The position numbers and the translations under genes were made by a program. This document shows, piece after piece, positions 54,261-62,390 of a stretch of 64,000 nt of DNA; positions within the stretch are counted from its first letter, which is position 1, and each line of letters begins with the position of its first letter. A model generated the notes under the pieces. It was not told where the DNA came from and made no database searches. It saw only the letters and a program-made list of their open reading frames with translations. The DNA is from Streptomyces sp. 135 (lineage in GTDB: Bacteria > Actinomycetota > Actinomycetes > Streptomycetales > Streptomycetaceae), in NCBI RefSeq assembly GCF_020026305.1, contig NZ_CP075691.1, forward strand, positions 6,634,001 through 6,698,000, in the 5' to 3' direction.

Positions 54261-55220
54261 TCACGGGGACGCCAGGTCGTCCGGCCCGGGCGCCCGCCGG
54301 TTCCGTACGAGCCGTCCGGGCGCCGGGAGCTGGCCCGCGACGATCGCGGCGAGGGACAGCGCGAACCCCAGGAGCTGGACCGGGCCGAGCGTCTGGCCGA
54401 GCACGACGGCGCCGAGCACGGCGGCGACCAGCGGCGAGAGCAGGACGAGAACCGCCACTGAGGCGACGGGCAAGGCGGTGATGCCGCGGAACCACAGGAC
54501 GTACGCGATCAGGCCCCCCACCAGGCCGAGCCAGAGGTAACCGAGCACGCCGGGCAGGTCGACCGCGGGAGGCGCCCCCTCGGCGAGGAAGGTGACGGGC
54601 ACCAGGAAGAGGCCCCCGGCGGTGAGCTGCCACCCGGCGAACGCCATGGGCCCGGCCTCGGCCGGCCGCCCCCAGCGCTTGGTGAGCGTCACCCCGAGCG
54701 CCATCGAGGCCGCGCTCGCCAGGCCCGCCACGACCCCGACCATGTCGAGTGCCGCGTCCGGCCCGATCACCACCAGACCGACGCCCACGACACCCACCGC
54801 GCCCCAGGCGAGGCGCCACCCGGACAGGGCCTCGCTCAGCACCGCCACCGCCAGGACGGCGACGACGAGCGGCTGGATCGCCGCCAGCGTGGCGGCGACA
54901 CCACCCGGCAGCCGCTCGGCCGCGACGAAGAGCAGCGGGAAGCACAGCCCGATGTTCAGCACCCCGAGCACCGCCGCCTTCCCCCACCACGTGCCGCGCG
55001 GCAGCGTCCGGGTCAGGGCCAGGGCGATGAGACCGGCGGGCAGCGCCCGCAGCAGCCCCGCGAACAGCGGGTGCCCCTGCGGAAGGAACTCGGTGGTGAC
55101 GACATACGTCGTGCCCCACACCACGGGGGTGATCGCCGTCAGGAAAGTGCGCGGCAGGTCACCACGGGGCACACCGCTGCCCGCCCCGCCAACCACCCTT
55201 GATATCGCTGGACTTGTCAT
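54261..55220 (-). CDS. EamA/DMT family transporter
   Basis: The 319-residue product has about ten membrane helices in two EamA repeats: TFLTAITPVVWGTTYVVTTE, RLPGGVAATLAAIQPLVVAV, GVVAGLASAASMALGVTLTK and SVAVLVLLSPLVAAVLGAVV. Members export amino acids or metabolites. It starts at ATG 55220 and is first in a two-gene operon with the NmrA-like gene. It is divergent from the secreted protease with about 206 bp between, in which I see no further gene. Confidence 0.87.
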   Translation of the reverse strand: MTSPAISRVVGGAGSGVPRGDLPRTFLTAITPVVWGTTYVVTTEFLPQGHPLFAGLLRALPAGLIALALTRTLPRGTWWGKAAVLGVLNIGLCFPLLFVAAERLPGGVAATLAAIQPLVVAVLAVAVLSEALSGWRLAWGAVGVVGVGLVVIGPDAALDMVGVVAGLASAASMALGVTLTKRWGRPAEAGPMAFAGWQLTAGGLFLVPVTFLAEGAPPAVDLPGVLGYLWLGLVGGLIAYVLWFRGITALPVASVAVLVLLSPLVAAVLGAVVLGQTLGPVQLLGFALSLAAIVAGQLPAPGRLVRNRRAPGPDDLASP

Positions 55221-55426
55221 GGCTCGGAGTCTCGCCGCGCACGGATCGATGAGTCCAACACATGTTCTTCACGCCACCGATCGCGATTCCAGATCGATGC
55301 CCGCGGCCGAAGGTATCGACTTGTCCGCGCCCCGTCCCTACGCTCTGCCGCGCACCGAATGAGAGCGCTCTCAGCAACGTAACTCTGTTCCGCCCCCACC
55401 CCGTTGGAACGACGAGAGGTCCCCCA

Positions 55427-56578
55427 GTGAGACGCGTAACCGGAGCACGCCTCGCCCTGTCCGCCCTGCTCGTGACGGCCACCTGCGCCGCCACGGGCCT
55501 CACTCCCACCGCGGCCGCCGACTCCCGCCCCGCACACCGCCCGCCCGCCTCCGCCGCGCTCCTCGACGCCATGCGGCGCGACCTCGGCCTGACTCCCGCC
55601 GCCGCGCGCGAGCGACTCGCCGACGAGCGGCGGGCCGTGAAGGCCGAGCGCGCTGCACGGAAGGCGGCCGGTGCGGCGTTCGGCGGCGCCTGGTTCGACG
55701 CCGGGCGCGGGCGGCTCACCGTCGCCGTGACCGAGCGACGGGCGGTGTCCGACGTACGCGACACCGGCGCGGACGTACGGCTCGTCGAGCACAGCGACGC
55801 CGCCCTTGACGCGGCGAAGAACCGCGTCGACAAGGTCGAGGCGCCCTCAGGCGTGGCGAGTTGGCGGGTCGACCCGCGGGCCAACCGCGTCGTCGTCGAT
55901 GTCGTCGCCGGTCACCGCGGCGACAACGATGTCTCCGCGTTCCTGCGGCGCGCCCGCGCCACCGCGCCCATACGGGTGGACACGGTCCCCGAGGCACCGC
56001 GCACCTACGCCGCCGGAACCGTCGGCGGCGACCCGTACTACACCGGTAACGTCCGCTGCTCCATCGGCTTCTCCGTGCACGGCGGCTTCGTCACGGCCGG
56101 GCACTGCGGCAAGGCGGGCGCGGCGGTGCGCGGCTGGGACGGCTCCGCCATCGGCGCCTTCCAGGGCTCCTCGTTCCCCGACAACGACTACGCGTGGGTG
56201 TCCGTCGGCAACGGCTGGTGGACCGTGCCGGTCGTACTCGGCTGGGGCACCGTCCCCGACCAGCTGGTGCGCGGCTCGGCGGAGGCGCCGGTCGGGGCGT
56301 CGATCTGCCGCTCCGGTTCCACCACCAAATGGCACTGCGGCCGGCTCCTCGCCAAGAACGAGACCGTCAACTACTCCGACGGCACGGTCGTCCACCAGCT
56401 GACCAAGACCAGCGTCTGCGCCCAAGGCGGTGACTCGGGCGGCTCGTTCATCAGCGGTGACCAGGCCCAGGGCGTGACGTCCGGCGGCTGGGGCAACTGC
56501 ACCAGTGGCGGCGAGACGTGGTTCCAGCCGGTGAACGAGATCCTTCAGCGGTACGGGCTGCGGCTGCACACCGCGTGA
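55427..56578 (+). CDS. Secreted S1 serine protease, streptogrisin/alpha-lytic type
   Basis: The 383-residue preproprotein has a signal peptide (RLALSALLVTATCAATGLTP, cut near residue 30-34). The pro-region (about 35-195) carries the alpha-lytic pro-domain features SAALLDAMRRDLGLTPAAAR and GVASWRVDPRANRVVVDVVA. The mature protease begins near YAAGTVGGDPYYTG and has the triad: His in GGFVTAGHCG, Asp in FPDNDYAWVSV, Ser in CAQGGDSGGSFIS, with three Cys pairs. The pro-region folds and inhibits the enzyme until secretion. GTG 55427 follows GAGAGGT; the frame opens to 55262 but only this start gives a signal peptide. Confidence 0.93.
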   Translation: MRRVTGARLALSALLVTATCAATGLTPTAAADSRPAHRPPASAALLDAMRRDLGLTPAAARERLADERRAVKAERAARKAAGAAFGGAWFDAGRGRLTVAVTERRAVSDVRDTGADVRLVEHSDAALDAAKNRVDKVEAPSGVASWRVDPRANRVVVDVVAGHRGDNDVSAFLRRARATAPIRVDTVPEAPRTYAAGTVGGDPYYTGNVRCSIGFSVHGGFVTAGHCGKAGAAVRGWDGSAIGAFQGSSFPDNDYAWVSVGNGWWTVPVVLGWGTVPDQLVRGSAEAPVGASICRSGSTTKWHCGRLLAKNETVNYSDGTVVHQLTKTSVCAQGGDSGGSFISGDQAQGVTSGGWGNCTSGGETWFQPVNEILQRYGLRLHTA

Positions 56579-56588
56579 CCCGCCGCCG

Positions 56589-56843
56589 TCAGCCGCGGGG
56601 CTCCTGAGGGAGGGACAGGAAGGCGGTCCAGGCGTCCGGGGCGACGGTGAGCTGCGGGCCGTCGTCCGGGTTCTTGGAGTCGCGGATGTGTACGGCGGCG
56701 GGGTGGGCGGCGACCTCGACGCAGTTGCCGCCCTCGCTGCCGCTGTAGCTCGACTTACGCCATGCGTAGGCGACTTCAAGGCATTCGCCGCCCTCGCTTC
56801 CGCTGTAGGTCGACTTGAACCACGTAAGCGCGGTGCCGCTCAT
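56589..56843 (-). CDS. DUF397 protein with duplicated motif
   Basis: The 84-residue product has two DUF397 cores in tandem: WFKSTYSGSEGGECLEVAYA (residues about 8-26) and WRKSSYSGSEGGNCVEVAAH, then IRDSKNPDDGPQLTVAPDAW. Most DUF397 proteins have a single core, so this is a duplication. DUF397 proteins are small partners of XRE-DUF5753 regulators in Streptomyces. The ATG overlaps the XRE gene stop (ATGA) and has AGGAGAG upstream. It converges with the protease gene 10 bp away. Confidence 0.88.
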   Translation of the reverse strand: MSGTALTWFKSTYSGSEGGECLEVAYAWRKSSYSGSEGGNCVEVAAHPAAVHIRDSKNPDDGPQLTVAPDAWTAFLSLPQEPRG

Positions 56844-57667
56844 TGCTCTCCTAGAAGACGGTCCAACAGGTCCCTGGTGTCCTCCGGATTTAGGGCCTGT
56901 GTCCGCAGCATCGCACATTTCTGCGTCAGGATCGCCACCTCGTCCGGATCAGCGATCAGGTGACTTCCGCGCTGGGTCTCGGTGTAGGCGAGTCGCTGGT
57001 GTTCTGGTGTCTCAAGCAGCACAAACGGGCCGTCGAGAGCTGCATGGGTGGTGCGCCCGAACGGTAGAACCTGGAGGGCAAGCCCCGGGAGGTCGGCGTA
57101 CTCACGCAGGCGGCGCAGCTGCTCGACGTACACCTGCTGACCGCCCAGACGGTCGTGCAGGACCGCCTCCCAGACCACGAAGCTGGTCGTCGGCGGGACC
57201 TTGCGGTGGAGGATTTCTTGGCGCTCCATGCGCTTTGCGACGTGCTGCTCGATCTCGTCCTCGTCGAAGACCGGTACGCGACTGCGGAAGACCGCCTGGG
57301 CGTAAGCGCGGGTCTGCAACTGCCCAGGCAGTACCTGGTTCTCGTATGACGAGATCGCGATCGCCTCCCGCTCCCGGTCCAGATACTCCTCCGCCCACCG
57401 AGGGATCAGATCCACCTCCGGCATGTGGTCGACGGCGGTCTCCAGCGTCCGGTTCGTGCCCAGCAGCGCGTCCAACTGCACCGCCAAGTCCATCTTCAGA
57501 GGGCGCCGTCCCTGTTCGATGGAGGCGATCTGCTCCTCGCCGATGACGAAACGCTCGGCCAGTGACTTCTGTGTGTACCCCGCCGCCTCCCGGTGGATGG
57601 CGAGCAGTGCGCCCACCATCCTCATCGCCGAGGCATTCCTGCGTGATCGTCGCCGTGGGCTGCTCAT
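56840..57667 (-). CDS. XRE-type HTH protein with DUF5753 domain
   Basis: The 275-residue product has an N-terminal helix-turn-helix (LLAIHREAAGYTQKSLAERF, VIGEEQIASIEQGRRPLKMD). The DUF5753 domain (YENQVLPGQLQTRAYAQAVF, FVVWEAVLHDRLGG, LRRLREYADLPGLALQVLPF, FVLLETPEHQRLAYTETQRG) follows. ATG 57667 is chosen by the HTH position; upstream sequence to 58036 is antisense to the ATPase gene. It is co-transcribed with DUF397 and divergent from the anti-sigma ATPase, the classic Streptomyces triad of unknown but probably developmental regulatory role. Confidence 0.92.
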   Translation of the reverse strand: MSSPRRRSRRNASAMRMVGALLAIHREAAGYTQKSLAERFVIGEEQIASIEQGRRPLKMDLAVQLDALLGTNRTLETAVDHMPEVDLIPRWAEEYLDREREAIAISSYENQVLPGQLQTRAYAQAVFRSRVPVFDEDEIEQHVAKRMERQEILHRKVPPTTSFVVWEAVLHDRLGGQQVYVEQLRRLREYADLPGLALQVLPFGRTTHAALDGPFVLLETPEHQRLAYTETQRGSHLIADPDEVAILTQKCAMLRTQALNPEDTRDLLDRLLGEQ

Positions 57668-57748
57668 GCGGTACAACTCCCCATCAGGAACCGTGTTCTT
57701 ACCCCGGGAGTCCGTACAGCCCGGCCGTACGACCTCACGTACTGCTCC

Positions 57749-58207
57749 ATGATGGCCACGCAGCGTGACTCTCGTCACGTGAACGAGAAAACTCCTCTCC
57801 CCTCCCGGCGGGAGCCGCGCGAACGCTTCTACCGGCGCGAACGCCAGTCCATCCCCAAAGCCCGCGCCTTCGTCCGGGCAGCCCTCAACGGCTGGGGAAT
57901 CCGGGAACGCGCGGACGACATCACGCTCTGCGTCAGCGAGTTGGCGACCAACGCGCTGCTGCACGGCGTCCCGCCCGGACGCGGATTTCTGCTGCTCCTC
58001 CACCTCGACGCCGGCGTCGTCCGCGTCGAGGTGCACGACAGCGGCGGCGGCTGGCCCCGATGCGGCGGTGTCGCAAAGGACACCGACGAATCGGGGCGGG
58101 GGCTGCTGCTCGTGGCCGCGCTCGCGGACAAGTGGGGTGTGACGGAGCGCGACCCGGGCAAGGTCGTGTGGTTCGAGATCAGTACGGGTTCGGCCGCTTC
58201 CTGCTGA
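57749..58207 (+). CDS. ATP-binding anti-sigma-type protein (HATPase_c)
   Basis: The 152-residue product has GHKL motifs: N-box DDITLCVSELATNALLHGVP, G1 VEVHDSGGGWP, G2 DESGRGLLLVAALADKWGVT, and GKVVWFEIS at the end. This is the small RsbW-like kinase type. It is divergent from the XRE/DUF397 pair, 82 bp away. ATG 57749 is tentative, as ATG 57752 or GTG 57779 are possible; the first 28 residues are poorly conserved and basic. Confidence 0.88.
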   Translation: MMATQRDSRHVNEKTPLPSRREPRERFYRRERQSIPKARAFVRAALNGWGIRERADDITLCVSELATNALLHGVPPGRGFLLLLHLDAGVVRVEVHDSGGGWPRCGGVAKDTDESGRGLLLVAALADKWGVTERDPGKVVWFEISTGSAASC

Positions 58208-58289
58208 TCAGGTGCGCCATGCCGTCGGCGCCCGCCGCCGGCCACCCGTACCCGTACGCCCCCGGCTACGGAGCCGTCGGGTCGGCGGA

Positions 58290-61200
58290 TCAGCTGAGCA
58301 GCTCCACCTCCGCGAGGGTCGCGGAGCCGCGCGGCACCAGCCGGTAGTGCCCGTACGTCCCCGGACGCGCCACCGTGAACACCCGCGTCTGCTGGTCCCA
58401 GGCGAAGGATTCACCGGAGCGCTCGTCCAGCCGCTTCCACGTGCGGCCGTCGGCGGAGCCTTCCAGCACCCAGCCGCGCGGCGCCTTCGCCCTGTCGGTG
58501 GACGACGTCAGCGTGTACTGCACCGCCTTGGTCGCCTTGCCGACCGGGAGCTCCACGGCTCCCGACTCCGAAGAGGCCGCCGTGGCCGAGGAGTCGTCGA
58601 AGAGCGCGCCGTCGCCCTTGAGGACGTCCCGCCTCGGCGACGGCACCTCGTCGTCCTGGGTGATCGACACCGGCTGGGCGTTCTTGCCGGAACCCCACGC
58701 CGACGGCTTCGGGCCCATGTCGAACTCCAGGACCCCGCCGCGCGCGATCAGCTTGTGGGGGAGCGCGGTCGACGTCCAGGCCTTGCCGTTGACCTTGAGC
58801 CCCTGCACGTACACGTTCTCCGCGCTGTTCCTCGGCGCCTTGACGACCAGGTCGCGGCCGTTGTCCAGGTGCACGGTCATCTTCTTGAACTGCGGTGAGC
58901 CGACGGCGTATTCACCGCTGCCCATCACCAGCGGGTAGAAGCCGAGCGAGGAGAAGAGGTACCAGGCGGACTGCTCGCCGTTGTCCTCGTCGCCGTGGTA
59001 GCCCTGGCCGATCTCGCTGCCGGTGTAGAGGCGGGCGAGGACCTCGCGGACCTTCTCCTGCGTCTTGGCCGGCTGCCCGGCCGCGTCATACATGTACGCC
59101 ACGTGGTGGGCGACCTGGTTGGAGTGGCCGTACATGCCCATGCGGACGTCGCGTGCCTCCGTCATCTCGTGGATGACGCCCCCGTACGAGCCCGCGAACT
59201 CGGCGGAGCCGGTCTCGGGCGTCGCGAAGTACGTGTCCAGCTTCTCGCCCAGCTTCTCGCGGCCGCCGTAGAGGTTGGCGAGGCCGCGCGAGTCCTGCGG
59301 GGCCGTGAAGGCGTAGCCCCAGGCGTTGGTCTCCGTGTAGTCGTGACCCCACACGCGCGGGTCGAACTTGTCGGAGGGGACGCGCCACTTGCCCTTGGCG
59401 TCCTTGCCCTGGAAGAAGCCGGGGGCCGTGCCGGCGCCCGCCGCCTTCTCGTCGAAGAGGTTCACGTACTCCCGGGCGCGGTCGAGGAAGTACCGCGACT
59501 CCTCCTTGTAGCGCTTGACGCCCGTCTTCTTGTAGAGCGCCTCGCCCATGCGGGAGATGCCGTAGTCGTTGAGGTAGCCCTCCAGCGCCCACGACAGGCC
59601 CTCGTGCGTCTCGCTGCTCGTGTAGCCGAGGAACGGCGAGGTCTTCATGCCCTTGCGGCCGACGCCCGCGCTCGGCGGCACCACCGTCGCGTTCTTCAGC
59701 GCGGCCTCGTACGCGGCCTTCGCGTCGAACTTCACGCCCTTGACGTACGCGTCGGCGAACGCGACGTCCGAGGAGGTGCCCGTCATCAGGTCCGCGTAGC
59801 CCGGCGACGACCAGCGCGAGGTCCAGCCGCCGTCCTTGTACTGCTGCACGAACCCGTCGACCAGCTCGCCCGCCTTCTTCGGCGTGAGGAGGGAGTACGC
59901 GGGCCACGTCGTCCGGTAGGTGTCCCAGAAGCCGTTGTTGACGTACGGCTTGCCCTCGACGATCTTCGCGCCGGTGTGCGTCGGGGTGTCCGGGCCGGTC
60001 TGCGGGGAGAAGGGCGAGGCGTACTTGTACGTGTACCTGCCGCCCGCTGAAGCGACCTTCTCGAAGCCCGAGTTGGGGTACAGGTACAGCCGGTACAGCG
60101 ACGAGTACAGCGTCGTCAGCTGACCCTGGCTCGCGCCCTCCACCTCCACCTTGCCGAGGATCGCGTCCCACTGCTTCTGGGCGCGGTCCTTGACGCGGTC
60201 GAAGGAGGTGCCCGCGGGGATCTCCTGGCCGAGGTTGGCCTTCGCCTGGTCCACACTGATCAGGGACGTGGCGAGACGGAGGGTGACCGTGCGGTCCTTG
60301 CCGGGGGCGAAACGCAGGTAGCCGGTGACGTCACCGCCACCGCCGCCCGCCGGCTTGCCGCCCGCGGTGACCGGCGCGTCGAAGGTCCCGTACACGAACA
60401 TGCGCGTGGCGCCCGTCGACAGGCCGGACTTGACGTCCGAGAAACCGGAGACGATCCCCTTCTCCTTGTCGAGGGTGAGACCGCCCTTCTCCGAGACGTT
60501 GTCGAAGATCACGCTCGCGTCGTCACCCGGATAGGTGAACCGCATCATCGCGGCGTGGTCGGTCGGCGCCATCTCGGCCTTGAGGCCGTTCTCGAACGTC
60601 ACGCCGTAGTAGTGCGGGCGCGCCGTCTCCTTCTCGTGCCGGAAGGGCAGCGCCCGCTTGGTCCGCGAGGCGTTCGGGGTGTCCTTGTCGACGGACGGCA
60701 TCAGCTGGAACGTCTGCCGGTCGCCCATCCACGGGCTAGGCTCGTGACTCGCGCCGAACGCCTGCATCGTCGGCAGGTTGTCGTCGTTGTTGCCGCGCGC
60801 GTAGTCGTACAGCCAGCTCAGGGAGCCCGCGCTGGTCACCGGCGTCCAGAAGTTGAAGCCGTGCGGGACCGCCGTCGCCGGGAAGGTGTTGCCGCGCGAG
60901 AAGCCGCCGCTGGAGTGGGTGCCACGGGTGGTGTCCGCGTAGTCGGAGGGGTGCGCCTTGGGCCTCGGCGGGGCCTTCTCCTTCAACGACACGTCGTCCA
61001 GCCAGCCGCGGAACTTCGCCGGGCCCTTCGGCGCGTCGTACGCGACGAGGATCCGGTCGACCGTCTTGCCGCGCGCGACCTCGCCGATCCGCGAGACGAC
61101 GTTGTTCCACTGGTTGACGTAGAGCACCTTGGCGGCGCCCTGGCCGCGCGGGTCCAGCGGGAAGCCGTGCTGGTCCGTGGCCTTGAGGTCACTCAGATAG

Positions 61201-62168
61201 GTGCCGTCGGTGAACGCCAGGTCCACGGAGACGTGCGTCGCCGCGTAGTCGAGGTCGCCCTCGGCCATCGAGGGGAAGACGCGGTAGCCCAGCTCGGTGT
61301 TCCGCCGCACCGGCACGTTCACGTCGAAGACCTTGTTGTACGAGTACCCGCGGCCGTCGGCCTTGTGGGTGCCCGCATAGCGCAGCGCGTGCCTGCCCGT
61401 GAACCCGGCCCGCGACTTGGCGGTGGGCGAACCGCTGGGGCCCCGGTCCACCAGGCTCAGCATGTCCTCGGGGGCGGGTGCCTCGGCGCCGCCCACCGAC
61501 AGCTGCACATCGGCCAGTTGCACTATGTCGGGCGCGCCGTTGTTGGCCGTGACGTCCAGGCGGTAGTGGCGGTACGCCGTGGCGTTGGCGAAGTCGTACT
61601 TCTTCGTCTTGTGCCGGCCGTCGAAGGCCTCGCCCTCGCGCTCGTCGAGGACCTTCCACTCCTTGCCGTCGGCGGAGCCCTTCAGGGTCCAGTCCTTGGG
61701 GTCGCGCGGGGCGTGGTCGTTGGCGGACGTCAGCGCGTACGTCACCACCTCGGCCGGCTCCTTCAGGTCGAACTCGACCCAACCGGACGTCGCGAACGTC
61801 AGCCATTTGCTGGTGGCCTCGCCGTCGACGAGGTTCTCCGCGACCTCGCCCGAGCCCGCGTTCTCGCCGCTGGCCCGGACCTCGGTGACGTGGTCCATCA
61901 CGCTGCCGGGCAGGCCGGAACTGAACGCGCCGTTGACGCCCGAGGCCTTCTTGCCGCCGCCGGGGGCCGTCTCCACGGTGTTCAGCCAGTCGGGCTGCGC
62001 CTCGCCCCCCTCGAACGAGGATGCGAACTCCTTCTCGGCGCGCGGCGGTTTCTCGGGCCCCGCGACGGCGGCCCCCTGCGCGGCCACGACGAGCGCGAGC
62101 GCCAGCATGCCGATGGCCACCGGCGGACGATGGTGTCCATGACGAGATCTGCGTGCCATGTGTGGCAT
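58290..62168 (-). CDS. Secreted GH92 alpha-mannosidase with two F5/8-type C-like domains
   Basis: The 1292-residue product has a signal peptide (PPVAIGMLALALVVAAQGAA). A first discoidin-like domain (about 95-235) has ENLVDGEATSKWLTFATSG and DWTLKGSADGKEWKVLDERE. The GH92 catalytic region (about 400-1110) has FWTPVTSAGSLSWLYDYARG, GFWDTYRTTWPAYSLLTPKK, HEGLSWALEGYLNDYGIS and DEDNGEQSAWYLFSSLGFYP. A second discoidin-like domain (about 1165-1292) has GWVLEGSADGRTWKRLDERS. GH92 enzymes are Ca-dependent and trim alpha-mannosyl groups from glycoproteins or glycans. ATG 62168 is chosen because GGGAGGGG precedes it; ATG 62219 and 62159 are alternatives. A LacI-type palindrome is upstream. Confidence 0.93.
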   Translation of the reverse strand: MPHMARRSRHGHHRPPVAIGMLALALVVAAQGAAVAGPEKPPRAEKEFASSFEGGEAQPDWLNTVETAPGGGKKASGVNGAFSSGLPGSVMDHVTEVRASGENAGSGEVAENLVDGEATSKWLTFATSGWVEFDLKEPAEVVTYALTSANDHAPRDPKDWTLKGSADGKEWKVLDEREGEAFDGRHKTKKYDFANATAYRHYRLDVTANNGAPDIVQLADVQLSVGGAEAPAPEDMLSLVDRGPSGSPTAKSRAGFTGRHALRYAGTHKADGRGYSYNKVFDVNVPVRRNTELGYRVFPSMAEGDLDYAATHVSVDLAFTDGTYLSDLKATDQHGFPLDPRGQGAAKVLYVNQWNNVVSRIGEVARGKTVDRILVAYDAPKGPAKFRGWLDDVSLKEKAPPRPKAHPSDYADTTRGTHSSGGFSRGNTFPATAVPHGFNFWTPVTSAGSLSWLYDYARGNNDDNLPTMQAFGASHEPSPWMGDRQTFQLMPSVDKDTPNASRTKRALPFRHEKETARPHYYGVTFENGLKAEMAPTDHAAMMRFTYPGDDASVIFDNVSEKGGLTLDKEKGIVSGFSDVKSGLSTGATRMFVYGTFDAPVTAGGKPAGGGGGDVTGYLRFAPGKDRTVTLRLATSLISVDQAKANLGQEIPAGTSFDRVKDRAQKQWDAILGKVEVEGASQGQLTTLYSSLYRLYLYPNSGFEKVASAGGRYTYKYASPFSPQTGPDTPTHTGAKIVEGKPYVNNGFWDTYRTTWPAYSLLTPKKAGELVDGFVQQYKDGGWTSRWSSPGYADLMTGTSSDVAFADAYVKGVKFDAKAAYEAALKNATVVPPSAGVGRKGMKTSPFLGYTSSETHEGLSWALEGYLNDYGISRMGEALYKKTGVKRYKEESRYFLDRAREYVNLFDEKAAGAGTAPGFFQGKDAKGKWRVPSDKFDPRVWGHDYTETNAWGYAFTAPQDSRGLANLYGGREKLGEKLDTYFATPETGSAEFAGSYGGVIHEMTEARDVRMGMYGHSNQVAHHVAYMYDAAGQPAKTQEKVREVLARLYTGSEIGQGYHGDEDNGEQSAWYLFSSLGFYPLVMGSGEYAVGSPQFKKMTVHLDNGRDLVVKAPRNSAENVYVQGLKVNGKAWTSTALPHKLIARGGVLEFDMGPKPSAWGSGKNAQPVSITQDDEVPSPRRDVLKGDGALFDDSSATAASSESGAVELPVGKATKAVQYTLTSSTDRAKAPRGWVLEGSADGRTWKRLDERSGESFAWDQQTRVFTVARPGTYGHYRLVPRGSATLAEVELLS

Positions 62169-62192
62169 CCCCGAGCCCCTCCCTGCGAGTTG

Positions 62193-62204
62193 GACAACGT
62201 TGTC
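62193..62204. promoter_or_regulatory. LacI-type palindrome upstream of the GH92 gene
   Basis: GACAACGTTGTC is a perfect 12-bp palindrome 25-36 bases upstream of the GH92 start. Its CpG-like centre (ACGT) and TGTC ends look like LacI-family operators of sugar-induced genes. The cognate regulator is not in this window. Confidence 0.55.
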
Positions 62205-62390
62205 ACGATCGCTGCGCAAGGTCTAGTAGGGAGTCAAGTGACAGAGGGTGTCAAGGCTGTTGGCGCTATTCGCGGGGTTGATGCCACGTACGAGGCCGGG
62301 CGGGACGCCCCGGGGCAGATCGGGTGGTCGGCGGAACGGGTCCGGCACCGGTAAAGGATCACCCGCGCGCCTCTCCGGTAGCGTCGGGGC

